NCBI GenBank assembly: GCA_910588335.1
Contig: CAJUQV010000011.1
Coordinates: forward strand, 25,805 to 89,804
Direction of reading: 5' to 3'
Length of the DNA: 64,000 nucleotides
Origin: an uncultured Ruminiclostridium sp.
Lineage (GTDB): Bacteria > Bacillota > Clostridia > Oscillospirales > Ruminococcaceae
Made by a program: the position numbers and the translations under genes
Part shown: piece by piece, positions 1 through 8,987 of the stretch
Numbering within the stretch: the first letter of the stretch is position 1
Layout of the letters: every line of letters starts with the position of its first letter
Notes under the pieces: generated by a model
What the model was told of the DNA's origin: nothing
Database searches by the model: none
What the model saw: only the letters and a program-made list of their open reading frames with translations

Positions 1-25
1 AAGAAATTTGGTTAAAACACAAAAA

Positions 26-478
26 TCACTGTTTAGCCGCCGCGACCTGCTTATTCCCACCGAAAAATTCTTCGAGGAAGCTCTCGTTTTCCTTGGTCTC
101 CCGCTCACGGTATTCCTCAAGCTGATGCTCCTCCAACTTTTCAAGTTTTTTAACTTCCTTTGTCGCTTCCAGTACGTCCTCAAGCTTTTTCTCTATCTCT
201 ATGTTTTTTTCGACTATCTCCCTGCGCTTTAACTCCAGCTCCTGCTTCCTTAAGGTAAGAAATCTGTTGGCCACCGATATTTCGTTAGGGAAAGCTCCCC
301 TTCGGTATATTCTCCGAAGCTCCTCCGTTTTTACCGATATGGCCTTTTTAATGTCCTCCTCTTCCTCAATAAGCTGAGTAAGCTCCGCCCGAAGAGCGGC
401 CAGATCGTTTTTTTCCATTTCCTCAAGCTGCATTCGATATTGCTTTATTCTGTCGAGAGTAAACTGAAACTTCTTCAT
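26..478 (-). CDS. fliJ: Flagellar export chaperone-like protein FliJ
   Basis: FliJ is a small coiled-coil protein that docks on the FliI ATPase ring of the flagellar type III export apparatus in the cytoplasm and helps deliver export substrates. The 150-residue product has the family length and is almost wholly charged alpha-helix rich in Glu, Lys and Leu, starting MKKFQFTLDRI as many FliJ proteins do. The start has GGAAGG about a dozen bases upstream. It is the last visible gene of the minus-strand flagellar operon, about 80 bases after fliI, and the operon probably continues past the left edge. Sequence conservation in this family is low, so position in the operon carries much of the call. 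Confidence 0.88.
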   Translation of the reverse strand: MKKFQFTLDRIKQYRMQLEEMEKNDLAALRAELTQLIEEEEDIKKAISVKTEELRRIYRRGAFPNEISVANRFLTLRKQELELKRREIVEKNIEIEKKLEDVLEATKEVKKLEKLEEHQLEEYRERETKENESFLEEFFGGNKQVAAAKQ

Positions 479-558
479 TTTTATGATTATTCCTTCCTCT
501 CAATTATACATGAAATATCAGCTTTTTGTTCACGAGAAGCATTATAAAATCCGTTTTT

Positions 559-1866
559 TTACTGCACAGATTCTTTCAAAAGTCTTATGGTATCGGTCAG
601 GTCAAAGGATTCGTCCACCGCCTGAGTAAGAAAACCGTTTATTTTGTCTATTTTGGAGATAGCCTCGTCAAGCTTTGGATTTGTTCCGCTTTTATATGCG
701 CCGATGGCTATAAGATCATAGTTAGAGTTGTAAAGTGCAAGAAGGTTTCTGAGTTTTGCCGCCGCGTCCTTATGGCCTTTGTCGCATATGATACTCATAA
801 GACGGCTTATACTCGGAAGTATGTCTATTGCGGGGTAATGATTCTGTGCAGCCAGCTTTCTGGAAAGGACTATATGCCCGTCAATAATACCTCTCACCGT
901 ATCGGAAATAGGCTCGTTGGTGTCGTCGCCCTCTACAAGCACAGCGTAAATTCCCGTAATGCTTCCACCCTCAAAGCAGCCCGCTCTTTCAAGCAGCTTA
1001 GGCATATCGTTATATATCGAGCTGGTATATCCTCTCATTATGGGAGGCTCCCCAATGGAAAGACCTACGTCCCTTTTCGCCATGGCAAAGCGGGTAAGGT
1101 TATCCATCATCAGCAATACGTCCTTACCCTGCTGCATAAAATATTCCGCAATGGCGGTGGCCGTCTGGGGGCACTTACTTCTCATCATGGCGGGCTGATC
1201 GCTTGTGGCTACCACCACGACGGAGCGCTTCATTCCTTCTTCCCCCAGATCATTTTCAATAAACTCTCTGACTTCACGGCCACGCTCTCCCACGAGAGCG
1301 ATAACGTTAAGGTCAGCCTTGACCTTTTTGGCAATCATTCCCATAAGGGTACTCTTTCCTACTCCGGAACCTGCAAATATACCTATTCTTTGACCCTTGC
1401 CCAGAGTACACAGACCGTCTATCGCCTTCACGCCCAATTCCAGCGGCTCCGCAATCTTAGGACGCGCCAACGGGTTAACCGGTATTCCGGAAATGAGCAT
1501 TTCGTCGGTATAGTCAATTTCACCGCCATTGTCCAGCGGATTACCTATGGCGTCAACGATACGTCCGATAAGAGCATTTCCCGTTTTTACCATAAGCTGT
1601 TTACCCGTGTTGTCAACTATGCTGCCCGGCCCTATGCCTTCAATGTCGGTATATGGCATCAAAAGAACTTTATCCGACTGGAATCCTACCGCTTCCGCAA
1701 AAATAAAGTCTTTTTCGCTTCCCTTCTTGTAAACCCGACAGACGTCGCCTATATTGCATTCCGGTCCGCTGGCTTCAACGGTCATGCCTATTATTTTTTC
1801 TATTTTTCCCATACTGCGCCTTGGCTCAAAGTCCGCAAGCGCTTCGGTAAATCCTCTTAAATCCAT
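559..1866 (-). CDS. fliI: Flagellar protein export ATPase FliI
   Basis: FliI is the hexameric ATPase, related to F1 beta subunits, that energises export of flagellar rod, hook and filament proteins at the cytoplasmic face of the basal body. The 435-residue protein has the family length. It shows the Walker A loop GSGVGKST (residues 166-173), a Walker B strand VLLMMD near residue 250 and the GERGREVREFI segment typical of FliI/SctN. The start is preceded by AGGA eight bases upstream. It follows fliH with an unusually long 162-base gap and precedes fliJ. Family assignment is certain. Confidence 0.98.
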   Translation of the reverse strand: MDLRGFTEALADFEPRRSMGKIEKIIGMTVEASGPECNIGDVCRVYKKGSEKDFIFAEAVGFQSDKVLLMPYTDIEGIGPGSIVDNTGKQLMVKTGNALIGRIVDAIGNPLDNGGEIDYTDEMLISGIPVNPLARPKIAEPLELGVKAIDGLCTLGKGQRIGIFAGSGVGKSTLMGMIAKKVKADLNVIALVGERGREVREFIENDLGEEGMKRSVVVVATSDQPAMMRSKCPQTATAIAEYFMQQGKDVLLMMDNLTRFAMAKRDVGLSIGEPPIMRGYTSSIYNDMPKLLERAGCFEGGSITGIYAVLVEGDDTNEPISDTVRGIIDGHIVLSRKLAAQNHYPAIDILPSISRLMSIICDKGHKDAAAKLRNLLALYNSNYDLIAIGAYKSGTNPKLDEAISKIDKINGFLTQAVDESFDLTDTIRLLKESVQ

Positions 1867-2028
1867 ATAAAATCCTGTTTTATTCTTTTAAAATAAGTCC
1901 GCGGCGGCGTTTCAAATAATACCGCGCCGTAAGAAAAGCGTAAATTCAGAATAATGTAAAATGGCTTTTGAAGCAATCTTAACTGAAAACACCATATACG
2001 TTAAACCAAAATCGGTTAAAAAACAAAA

Positions 2029-3138
2029 TTATTCCGTTTCCGCCACATCGGAAACAAACACGGCTTCCTCATCGGTGACTCCCGCAATAAGCTCCGCCGA
2101 CTCGGCCGTAAGCTCCGGTTTCGCTTCCTTTACAGGCTTAGACTGCTTCGACGTTTTTGAAGCTCTGGCGGGCTTAGTCTGATGTTTAGCGGCCGGTTCC
2201 TCTTCTTTTGGCGGTTCCTCTTCCTTGTCCCTGAATTTTCCTCTGCCTAATTCGCCGATCATTTTAAGCTGTGTGGAAACTCCCGCGTCAAATATTTCTG
2301 TGTCGTTTTCCAGCATCAAAGTTCCCGACTCGCTGTCAACCACCTCAAATTCGACGTTGGCGGTTGGGGAGAAACATTTTTCATACAATTTGAAATCCGC
2401 TTCCATATCCTCGCTGAGATCATGCTTGGACAGTGTGACCCTGATATTTTTTGTATTTCTAAACTCTTTGGCGGCAGCGGTTATCATTTTTTCCAGCGCC
2501 TTTTTATCCTTCTGACTGAACACCGTCATGGTTATCTTTTCCGCCACTTCCATTGCAAGATCAAAAACACATCTGCGCTGCTCCGACAGAATATCCGCCT
2601 TTTCCTTTTCCACTTCGCCGCAAAAGCGCTTAAGCTCCAGAAGACCGTCTTTACACTTCTTTAGGCCTTGAATATAGCCTTCCTCTTCTCCTTTTTTCAG
2701 GCCTTCCATAAAACCCTCGTCAAGGCCCCTTTTTCTTGCTTCGTCATAGGTATGCACCGACTTTTCGTCAATCTGAGCCAAAAGCCGTCTTCCTTTGTCT
2801 TTGGCTTCCTCAACAAGCTTTTCCGCTTCCTCTCTTGCTTTCTCAAATTCGTTGTCGGCTCTTTTGCGCATCTCCACGGCGTATTCCTGACCCTCGCGGC
2901 GATACTGCTCTCTGAGGTTTTCCAGCTCAGCAAAATCTATTTTCGGCTCCTCCGGCTTTTTTTCTTCATTTTCGGCGCCGTTCTCCCCGAATTCCTCTTC
3001 CGATACGGATTCCGCAGTATTTTCGTCTTCCTTGGGTTCATTTTCGTCGGAGCAGATTCCTATTCTGTTGTTTATTACGGCGTCGCCCTCCATCACTATG
3101 TTCTTGAAGGGATTACTGCCTTTGATAACTTCAAACAT
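2029..3138 (-). CDS. fliH: Flagellar assembly protein FliH, long form
   Basis: FliH is the stator-like regulator that binds FliI and links it to the C-ring during flagellar export. The central part (about residues 75-290) has the expected long Glu/Lys/Arg-rich helix followed by a C-terminal FliH/SctL-like globular region with FCGEVEKEKADILSEQRR and VAEKITMTVF. At 369 residues it is well above the usual 200-270. It has an acidic N-terminal insert (about residues 30-70, rich in Glu and Asp) and a roughly 75-residue low-complexity Lys/Pro/Glu/Ala tail after the globular domain. The gene lies between fliG and fliI, which supports the name. The function of the tail is unknown. Confidence 0.9.
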   Translation of the reverse strand: MFEVIKGSNPFKNIVMEGDAVINNRIGICSDENEPKEDENTAESVSEEEFGENGAENEEKKPEEPKIDFAELENLREQYRREGQEYAVEMRKRADNEFEKAREEAEKLVEEAKDKGRRLLAQIDEKSVHTYDEARKRGLDEGFMEGLKKGEEEGYIQGLKKCKDGLLELKRFCGEVEKEKADILSEQRRCVFDLAMEVAEKITMTVFSQKDKKALEKMITAAAKEFRNTKNIRVTLSKHDLSEDMEADFKLYEKCFSPTANVEFEVVDSESGTLMLENDTEIFDAGVSTQLKMIGELGRGKFRDKEEEPPKEEEPAAKHQTKPARASKTSKQSKPVKEAKPELTAESAELIAGVTDEEAVFVSDVAETE

Positions 3139-3317
3139 CGCGTTATTTCCTTTAACATATCAAATAAAATATGCCCGAAAAAATCAATTTTCGGGCAATA
3201 ATAATTTTATCTGTCTTAAAATGTTGTATTGCCTTAATTTTATTTTATCAATATTCCGTAGTTTTAAGTTTGAAAATTTGCTTATATTGAAATATGTTAA
3301 TTTGCGCTGCCAAGGCT

Positions 3318-4325
3318 TTAGGCGATAATCTCATCCTGCCCGCTCTTGGAGATAGTAACAACGCCTTCTTCTTCAAGCCTTCTGATAATGGCAACTATAC
3401 GCTGCTGTGCTTCTTCAACGTCACGCATACGAACATTGTGAAGGTATTCCACGTCGGTCTGAGTAGCTTCACGCTTACGGGCAGACATATTGGCGTAAAT
3501 AACTTCGGCCACATCGGGCGTGGAGCCCTTGATGGCGGTAGCAAGGTCTTTGGCGTCCACTTCGTTGATAAATGCCTGAATAGACATGGAGTCCAGATGA
3601 GCGATATCCTCGAACACGAACATCTTCTGACGAATCTCTTCCGCCAGCTTTGGGTCGCGTAGCGCCAGTTCGTCGAAAATAAACTTTTCGGTGGAGCGAT
3701 CAACCTTGTTCATTACGTCGGCTATGTAATTGATACCGCCTACCTCCATGCTCTCGGTGCTTACTAGCATGGCGAACTTGCGTTCGAGAGTTTCTTCGAC
3801 GGACTTTGTAAATTCGGGGCTTGCGCTGTCCATCTTGGCTATTCTTTCAACTACCTCTATGCGGATACTTTTCGGGAGCTCCGACAATATGGCGGAAGCC
3901 TGATCACTCCGGCAATAAGAAAGGATCAAGGCTATCGTCTGGGGATGCTCGTTCTGCACCATTGCCAAAAGATTTTTATAATCAGCTTTTCTGACAAAAG
4001 CAAAGGATTTTGTCTTGAGCTGTTTGGTTATGCGTTCAAACAGCGCCTGCGCCTGTTCGGGACCAAAAGCCTTTTCGAGTATTTCTCTCGCGTATTCCAC
4101 ACCGCCCTCGGAAATAACCTTCTGAGTAAGGCACAACTCGTAAAATTCGTTAAGCACGGAACCGACCACGTCCACAGGCCAGTAATCCATTTTGGCCACC
4201 TCTACGGTGATCCTTTCAATTTCCTCGTCGGTAAAGTGCTTATAAACCTCGGAGGCGTTGGCCGCGCCTATTGAGGAAAGTACCATAGCGGCTCTTTGTA
4301 TGGGGGTTATTTGCTCATCGGGCAA
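3318..4325 (-). CDS. fliG: Flagellar motor switch protein FliG
   Basis: FliG sits on the MS-ring protein FliF and forms the torque-generating part of the C-ring switch. The 335-residue product carries the middle-domain signature EHPQTIALIL and a C-terminal domain with charged helices (LRDPKLAEEIRQKMFVFED) matching the torque helix region. The start is TTG at 4325, not ATG. It is supported by a strong AAAGGAGG eight bases upstream and by N-terminal similarity to FliG (TPIQRAAMVL). It lies directly after fliF with a short gap, as in other Clostridia. Confidence 0.97.
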   Translation of the reverse strand: MPDEQITPIQRAAMVLSSIGAANASEVYKHFTDEEIERITVEVAKMDYWPVDVVGSVLNEFYELCLTQKVISEGGVEYAREILEKAFGPEQAQALFERITKQLKTKSFAFVRKADYKNLLAMVQNEHPQTIALILSYCRSDQASAILSELPKSIRIEVVERIAKMDSASPEFTKSVEETLERKFAMLVSTESMEVGGINYIADVMNKVDRSTEKFIFDELALRDPKLAEEIRQKMFVFEDIAHLDSMSIQAFINEVDAKDLATAIKGSTPDVAEVIYANMSARKREATQTDVEYLHNVRMRDVEEAQQRIVAIIRRLEEEGVVTISKSGQDEIIA

Positions 4326-4364
4326 TTTAGTCCCCTCCTTTCATAACTATCGGTTTTCAATCGA

Positions 4365-6065
4365 TCAGTCTTCCCCTCTCATCCAGCTTCTGATAAGCTG
4401 CGCGACAATTTCGGGATTATTTTTGGAGAAGTCTCTGATTTCACGCTTAAGAGCCTCGTCCCTGGTTTCGGGCTGCTCCTCGCTGAGGCTGGTAAGCTCA
4501 AACTCCGTTTCATCCATTCTTCCGGGGTTAAGCATTTCTCCTCCTCCTTCTTCACCATATCCGTAGCCTTCCCCCGCTTCTGTCGCGGGTATGGGCGCCG
4601 ATACAAGATGAGCCGCCGTGCGGCGTTTCTTTCTGGATCCGGGCGCATTGAGGGCAAGGATAAGCAATACTATCAGTACAATACCCAAAATAATTATGAT
4701 AGCAATCATCACCATGCTCTGGCTGCTTACGCTTCCGATGTTCAGCGCCGCGCCGTCTATAATCGGATTGGTGGTTTCAATAAATGGCGTGGTCTTGATG
4801 GAGACATTTTCCACGTCGGCTCCGATAGCGTTGGCTATGGTGTTGCGCCAACGAAGCTCTTCATCTGCGGTAAGATCGTTGTTGCTTTTTACAACCACTG
4901 CGGCGGAAAGGGTGCCTATGCTGTAACCGTCCTTTTCTATCTGCCGCTTGGTCTGATTTACAAGGTTATTTATTTCACGTGTGTATTCGTAATAGAATTC
5001 ACCGTTCTCACCAACCTCAAGAGTGGGGTAATCGGGACTGATGTCCGAATCCACCACGGTACCCACCAGACCGCCTTCCGCAGCCACTCCGCCGGCGCCG
5101 TTCTTTATTTTCTCATTCTCAATAATACCCGATTGCTTAGTACCTATGATATTTCCTTCGTCATCATATAAAATATCCTGATTGGCGCCGCTGTACTCGA
5201 TTTCCTCGGTCACCATGCTGTCAAAATTAAGATTAAGCCCAACTGCCACATTGATACCGTCAAAAGTGTTTAACATAGCGGTCTTTATGGCGTCCTCGTA
5301 TTCCTCCTTAAGTCTGTTGCGGTAATTGAGACGCTTATAGTAAATCTGGAGCTTTTCCTCTTCCTCTTTTGCGGTATTGGTGGTCATTTCGGGGGAGAGC
5401 TGGACTCCGTCCTGATTGGTTATCGTTATGTTTTCTCTGTTGAGTCCGGGAACGGAATTTGCCACTAAGTTATACATACCGTCGATCTGCTCCGAGGTAA
5501 GCTCTTCTCTGAGCGTCAAAGCCACGGAAGCGGTAGGCTCCTCCTTGTACTCGTCTATAACGTAGCTTCTTTCCTCCGGAATACCGAGCATTACCAGCGC
5601 GTCGTCCACATGAGTGAATGTGCGGAGAGTAGCTCTGAGATTATCCTGTATCTGCTGCTTTTGCAGCTCCCTCATCTCTTTATCGGTGGAGAACATGGTG
5701 ATACCGCTGGACCATGTCTCATAGTTGAAGGTGGACTTGGGGAAGCCAGCTATGCTCATGCTGACTCTCATTTCCTCCACCTTATCTTCGGGAACCAGTA
5801 TGTCGCCGTTGGCGTTTATTTTTATGTCCTGAACTCCGAGTGTCTCTCTGGCATATGTAACTATTTCCGTAGCCTCGGCGGCGGAAGCATCTTTAAAGAG
5901 CACCGCGTAATGCACCTGACTCATAATCGCCGCAAGCACTATCGCGGATACCAGCAGCACCGCCACTCCGGCGGATATTAAAATAATTGTTTTCTTGCTT
6001 AGGGAAGAAATTTTAATCTTTAAGAAATTTCCTGCCTTAGCAAGAGTTTCTTTTACCTTATCCAT
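4365..6065 (-). CDS. fliF: Flagellar MS-ring protein FliF
   Basis: FliF forms the MS ring in the cytoplasmic membrane on which the flagellum is built. The 566-residue protein has a first membrane helix near residues 27-48, a periplasmic/extracellular part with two ring-building domains (VQDIKINANGDILVPEDKV; LREELTSEQIDGMYNLVANSVPGL), a second membrane helix near residues 450-472, and an acidic cytoplasmic tail ending RSWMRGED that would bind FliG. I chose the ATG at 6065, seven bases after AGAGG, over the TTG one codon upstream. It is flanked by fliE and fliG. Confidence 0.97.
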   Translation of the reverse strand: MDKVKETLAKAGNFLKIKISSLSKKTIILISAGVAVLLVSAIVLAAIMSQVHYAVLFKDASAAEATEIVTYARETLGVQDIKINANGDILVPEDKVEEMRVSMSIAGFPKSTFNYETWSSGITMFSTDKEMRELQKQQIQDNLRATLRTFTHVDDALVMLGIPEERSYVIDEYKEEPTASVALTLREELTSEQIDGMYNLVANSVPGLNRENITITNQDGVQLSPEMTTNTAKEEEEKLQIYYKRLNYRNRLKEEYEDAIKTAMLNTFDGINVAVGLNLNFDSMVTEEIEYSGANQDILYDDEGNIIGTKQSGIIENEKIKNGAGGVAAEGGLVGTVVDSDISPDYPTLEVGENGEFYYEYTREINNLVNQTKRQIEKDGYSIGTLSAAVVVKSNNDLTADEELRWRNTIANAIGADVENVSIKTTPFIETTNPIIDGAALNIGSVSSQSMVMIAIIIILGIVLIVLLILALNAPGSRKKRRTAAHLVSAPIPATEAGEGYGYGEEGGGEMLNPGRMDETEFELTSLSEEQPETRDEALKREIRDFSKNNPEIVAQLIRSWMRGED

Positions 6066-6114
6066 CAAACAACCTCTTTTTTTATCTTTTTCCTATTGTC
6101 AGATAATACAGTAA

Positions 6115-6438
6115 TCAAATACTCATCTTAACGATTTCGTTATACGCGTCTACCATCACGTTTTTAACGTTTACAAGCAGGTCGGTGGCTATTTCCGCCT
6201 TGGTGATGTTAGCCTGTATCTGTTCAAGGTTGTCGGTATTGCCGAGCATAAGCTGAAAAATATCAGACTGTTTCTGGGCGTTGGCGTCCACCGCGTTGTT
6301 GAAAATGCCCTTAAACACGTCCATAAAAGTAGGAGTCTGAACCGATTCTTCGGAAAGCGTCTCCTCACCGTACTTATCAAACGCATTCGATACGGATTCG
6401 AGAGGAGTTATTGCTGATGAAATAGGAACTATAAACAT
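6115..6438 (-). CDS. fliE: Flagellar hook-basal body protein FliE
   Basis: FliE is the small rod-base protein that joins the MS ring to the rod and is exported early. The C-terminal half (DIFQLMLGNTDNLEQIQANITKAEIATDLLVNVKNVMVDAYNEIVKMSI) matches the conserved FliE tail. I start it at the internal ATG at 6438 (MFIVPISSAI), with an AGAAAGGA about a dozen bases upstream. A longer reading from 6501 adds 21 basic residues that do not look like FliE. The resulting 107 residues fit the family. It lies between flgC and fliF. Confidence 0.93.
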   Translation of the reverse strand: MFIVPISSAITPLESVSNAFDKYGEETLSEESVQTPTFMDVFKGIFNNAVDANAQKQSDIFQLMLGNTDNLEQIQANITKAEIATDLLVNVKNVMVDAYNEIVKMSI

Positions 6439-6546
6439 ATCGCCTGTTTCGTCCTTTCTTAAATATAATTTATAATTAAATACGTTTACCGTGCGCCTCA
6501 TATGACACCTGCGACGAGGCTTCGCCGATTTTTCCGTTTTATTTTT

Positions 6547-7056
6547 TTATTTGCCTATGGAAAGCGCCCGCTGCGCCATCTTCTTAGCGCTGTTGAAGAT
6601 AGTCAAACTCGCCGTGTAGGAGTTTGAGGCTTCGATCCAGTCATACTGCTCCTCCGCCACGTCAACATTCGGCAGATAATAATATCCGTCCTCGTCCGCG
6701 TCCGGATGCGAAGGATCATAAACGGGCGTCAAGGGGGTCTCGTCCTCCACTATCTCGGTCACCACCACTCCGTTGCCCGTGCGCTTGCGTCTGTCCGACA
6801 TATTCATTTGAAGCACGCTGCTGAAGGGCATATTTCCGTTTACTATGGTCTCCGTTTTTCTCTTGACAAAATCTCTTATGTTTAAATTGTCATATGTAGT
6901 GTCCTCGGTAAACACCACCACTTGGCGCACATAAGGCGTGCCGTCCTCCGTTCGGGTAGTTACCGCGTTATTTACGTTCTGGGAAATGATGTCCATTCTT
7001 AGCCTTTGAGCCATCATTCCGGAAACCGCTATATCTAAGCTGCTGAGAAACGCCAT
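6547..7056 (-). CDS. flgC: Flagellar basal-body rod protein FlgC
   Basis: FlgC is a proximal rod component exported through the flagellar secretion system. The 169-residue product has the N-terminal rod/hook motif (LDIAVSGMMAQRLRMDIISQNVNNA) and the C-terminal NVDVAEEQYDWIEASNSY-type motif followed by the helical tail AKKMAQRALSIGK. The middle (residues 65-115) carries a longer than usual acidic stretch, HPDADEDGYYY. A good AGAAAGGA lies upstream of the ATG. It is second in the operon after flgB. Confidence 0.96.
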   Translation of the reverse strand: MAFLSSLDIAVSGMMAQRLRMDIISQNVNNAVTTRTEDGTPYVRQVVVFTEDTTYDNLNIRDFVKRKTETIVNGNMPFSSVLQMNMSDRRKRTGNGVVVTEIVEDETPLTPVYDPSHPDADEDGYYYLPNVDVAEEQYDWIEASNSYTASLTIFNSAKKMAQRALSIGK

Positions 7057-7202
7057 TTTTTCAATTCCTTTCTCGCTTATTTTCCGGCGTGCTCCTCTTT
7101 TTCGCGGAGAAAAACGCGCGGAATTCGTTTGGATTCTTCCGTACCGCTCTTAATTAGGGACAATACGGCAAAAAACCTTGAGCCCCATACCGTTTCAGCT
7201 CG

Positions 7203-7574
7203 TTACTGCCTGCTCATGGCGCTGCGCATAAGGGTGAACTCGCTGTCCATCTGGTTGATAAGCGCCTCCTGCAATAAAGCGTTTTTAACAAAAAGCGCCT
7301 GCTGCGTATCGGAGTCCACATTATTGCCGTCGGGCTGATCAAAGGTGCTGTTGTCGGAATAAATATAACTGGACAAATGCAACTCCTTTTTGAACTTTGC
7401 GTTCTCGGACGCGTTTAACTTGTCCTTAAGCACCCCACTGAAGGACAGATATTTGCACTTGTAACCGGGGGTGTCGACATTCGATAAGTTATGGCTTATT
7501 ACCCTTTTGGTCTGATTTACGATATCCAGTCCCTGCTCTATCAGACGAAAGCCGGTTGTATCAAAGAGAGCCAT
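7203..7574 (-). CDS. flgB: Flagellar basal-body rod protein FlgB
   Basis: FlgB is the most proximal rod subunit of the flagellum. The 123-residue protein has the rod-family N-terminal motif (RVISHNLSNVDTPGYK) and a C-terminal helix ending EFTLMRSAMSRQ. An AAAGGAG sits nine bases before the ATG. It is the first gene of the flagellar operon seen here. The upstream 280 bases are very AT-rich and hold a candidate promoter but no recognisable riboswitch. No codY gene precedes it, unlike in many Firmicutes. Confidence 0.96.
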   Translation of the reverse strand: MALFDTTGFRLIEQGLDIVNQTKRVISHNLSNVDTPGYKCKYLSFSGVLKDKLNASENAKFKKELHLSSYIYSDNSTFDQPDGNNVDSDTQQALFVKNALLQEALINQMDSEFTLMRSAMSRQ

Positions 7575-7644
7575 CTTTAAATTCTCCTTTTAGTAATGAT
7601 AATAATGAAATTCTTATGTAATTGTGTCCGAACAATGTAAAAAC

Positions 7645-7673
7645 AAATTAAATTAAATAGGTATATATGTCAA
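7645..7673 (-). promoter_or_regulatory. Candidate sigma-A-type promoter of the flagellar operon
   Basis: On the minus strand TTGACA (7668-7673) is followed after 17 bases by TAATTT (7645-7650), about 70 bases upstream of flgB. The -35 is perfect and the -10 is poor. No sigma-28 motif was found near flgB. Confidence 0.35.
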
Positions 7674-7854
7674 AGACATAAATCCCATAATTTCACGTAT
7701 AACAATTATACAACAAGAAGCAAAAAAAAACAACTGCTTTTTTAAAATTTTTGCAATATTTTTAATATTTTTTTGTTTTAGCACACTTTCCCCGACTTGC
7801 CATGAGATAAAATATCGACATTTGATCAAAAAACAGACGTTAAAATACAAACTG

Positions 7855-8604
7855 TCAATAGCGATCGTACCAATATTTCGCTTCCTCCGCAAGTCTTTTC
7901 AGCTCGCGGCGCTTTCGCACAATATCCGCTTCTTTAAAGACATACTCCTTTTTAGGCGGGATTTTTTCAAAATCTCTCTTAGCTTTATCCATAGCGGCGG
8001 CAATCCTGCCCGGACGCTCAAAATCCATTGGCAGCCGCACCACCCCCGCGGTTTTATAGGACTTCTCCGCCTCGTTGTACCACCACTTATCAAAAACGGG
8101 AAAGCCGTCTTTCACATGATATCCTAAGGCGCTGCTTTCACCCTGATATATTCTTATTTCACCCAACAGGATCAAATGCTTTTTTCTTTCGTCAAGATAC
8201 GCCCTGTCGTAATTTTTCAGCGGAATAACACAGACTCGGCGCAAAATCGTTTTTTCCCCGAAAACAGTATAGCTTCCCTTATATTCGCTGAACACCGCCG
8301 CCTTCGGAAGTATCTCAAAATATGTATAGTGTCGGCCGACTCTTATGTAATGATCGCAGACGGCTGCGTAAACAATGCAAAGCACCATTCCTGTCATAAC
8401 ACATCCGCCTATCATTAAAATATAAGAAAGCAGGAAGGTTTTATCCGTGACCATCTTCAAATTGAACATAAGCGCCCAGATAAGCATCATGCAGAATTGT
8501 GCAAGGGGGGTAACGGTAAGTATCATTGCTTTATTCCGCCGCTTGTTGTATTTTGCGGTATAGGCGTGAAAATATGCCGTCGCTTTCGCCCCCTTTTTTG
8601 ACAA
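7855..8604 (-). CDS. Hypothetical membrane protein
   Basis: I do not recognise this family. The product has two adjacent hydrophobic helices near residues 29-50 and 58-85, then a mixed charged cytoplasmic or surface domain of about 160 residues, and ends in a basic helical tail rich in Lys, Arg and Glu (DIVRKRRELKRLAEEAKYWYDRY). The only start giving the full reading is a TTG at 8604 with no convincing ribosome binding site. An ATG at residue 27 is an alternative. It is transcribed in the same direction as the flagellar operon but 280 bases upstream of flgB. Confidence 0.7.
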   Translation of the reverse strand: MSKKGAKATAYFHAYTAKYNKRRNKAMILTVTPLAQFCMMLIWALMFNLKMVTDKTFLLSYILMIGGCVMTGMVLCIVYAAVCDHYIRVGRHYTYFEILPKAAVFSEYKGSYTVFGEKTILRRVCVIPLKNYDRAYLDERKKHLILLGEIRIYQGESSALGYHVKDGFPVFDKWWYNEAEKSYKTAGVVRLPMDFERPGRIAAAMDKAKRDFEKIPPKKEYVFKEADIVRKRRELKRLAEEAKYWYDRY

Positions 8605-8914
8605 AAACTACAAAATATTTATTGACCTGATTACGTTCTGATTTTTGGCTTCACTTCTTCCGCAATACCGGATTATAAACGCTGCCGGATACTCTTCGGC
8701 TTTTTTATACCAATCCCTTTTTAAACTGACGTAATGCCCACAGTTTAAAAAGGAGTTGCACCCGAAACATTAATCCCACAGTTTTCTCTAAGAAATTTGT
8801 CGGAAAACCGCAATAAATATTTTTCCCATTTTTATTATACATTTTTTCTCTGAACTTGTAAAGAAGAAATTCTTTGCTTTTTTACCAAATTTTATTAAAA
8901 TTCCCGTTACCCCC
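8605..8914. other. Intergenic region with an R-type repeat
   Basis: This 310-base stretch between divergent genes is AT-rich and holds one R-type palindromic repeat (8707-8785). I see no further gene or RNA in it. Confidence 0.5.
8707..8785. repeat. R element, CCCTTTTTAAACTG subtype
   Basis: It starts ATACCAATCCC, contains a TTTTTAAACTG/CAGTTTAAAAA hairpin, then GTTGCACCCGAAACATTAATCCCACAG. The reverse complement of the element at 58191-58285 matches it closely, showing it is a dispersed repeat. The right end here is eroded. Confidence 0.75.
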
Positions 8915-8943
8915 TTGATTTATTAAACAACTTAATGTATAAT
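8915..8943 (+). promoter_or_regulatory. Sigma-A-type promoter of the PilZ gene
   Basis: TTGATT (8915-8920), a 17-base spacer and a perfect TATAAT (8938-8943) lie about 45 bases before the PilZ start codon. Confidence 0.65.
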
Positions 8944-8987
8944 TATTTCATATCGTCTACATTTACACAGTTTAGGAGAATATAGAT

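Noticed and set aside
526..1860. Long plus-strand open frame of 444 codons
   Set aside because: It is antisense to fliI, which is complete and has all ATPase motifs; the frame has no binding site and a composition typical of a shadow.
7575..7854. c-di-GMP riboswitch before the flagellar operon
   Set aside because: Such riboswitches are common there in Clostridia, but no conserved GEMM core was seen in this AT-rich gap.
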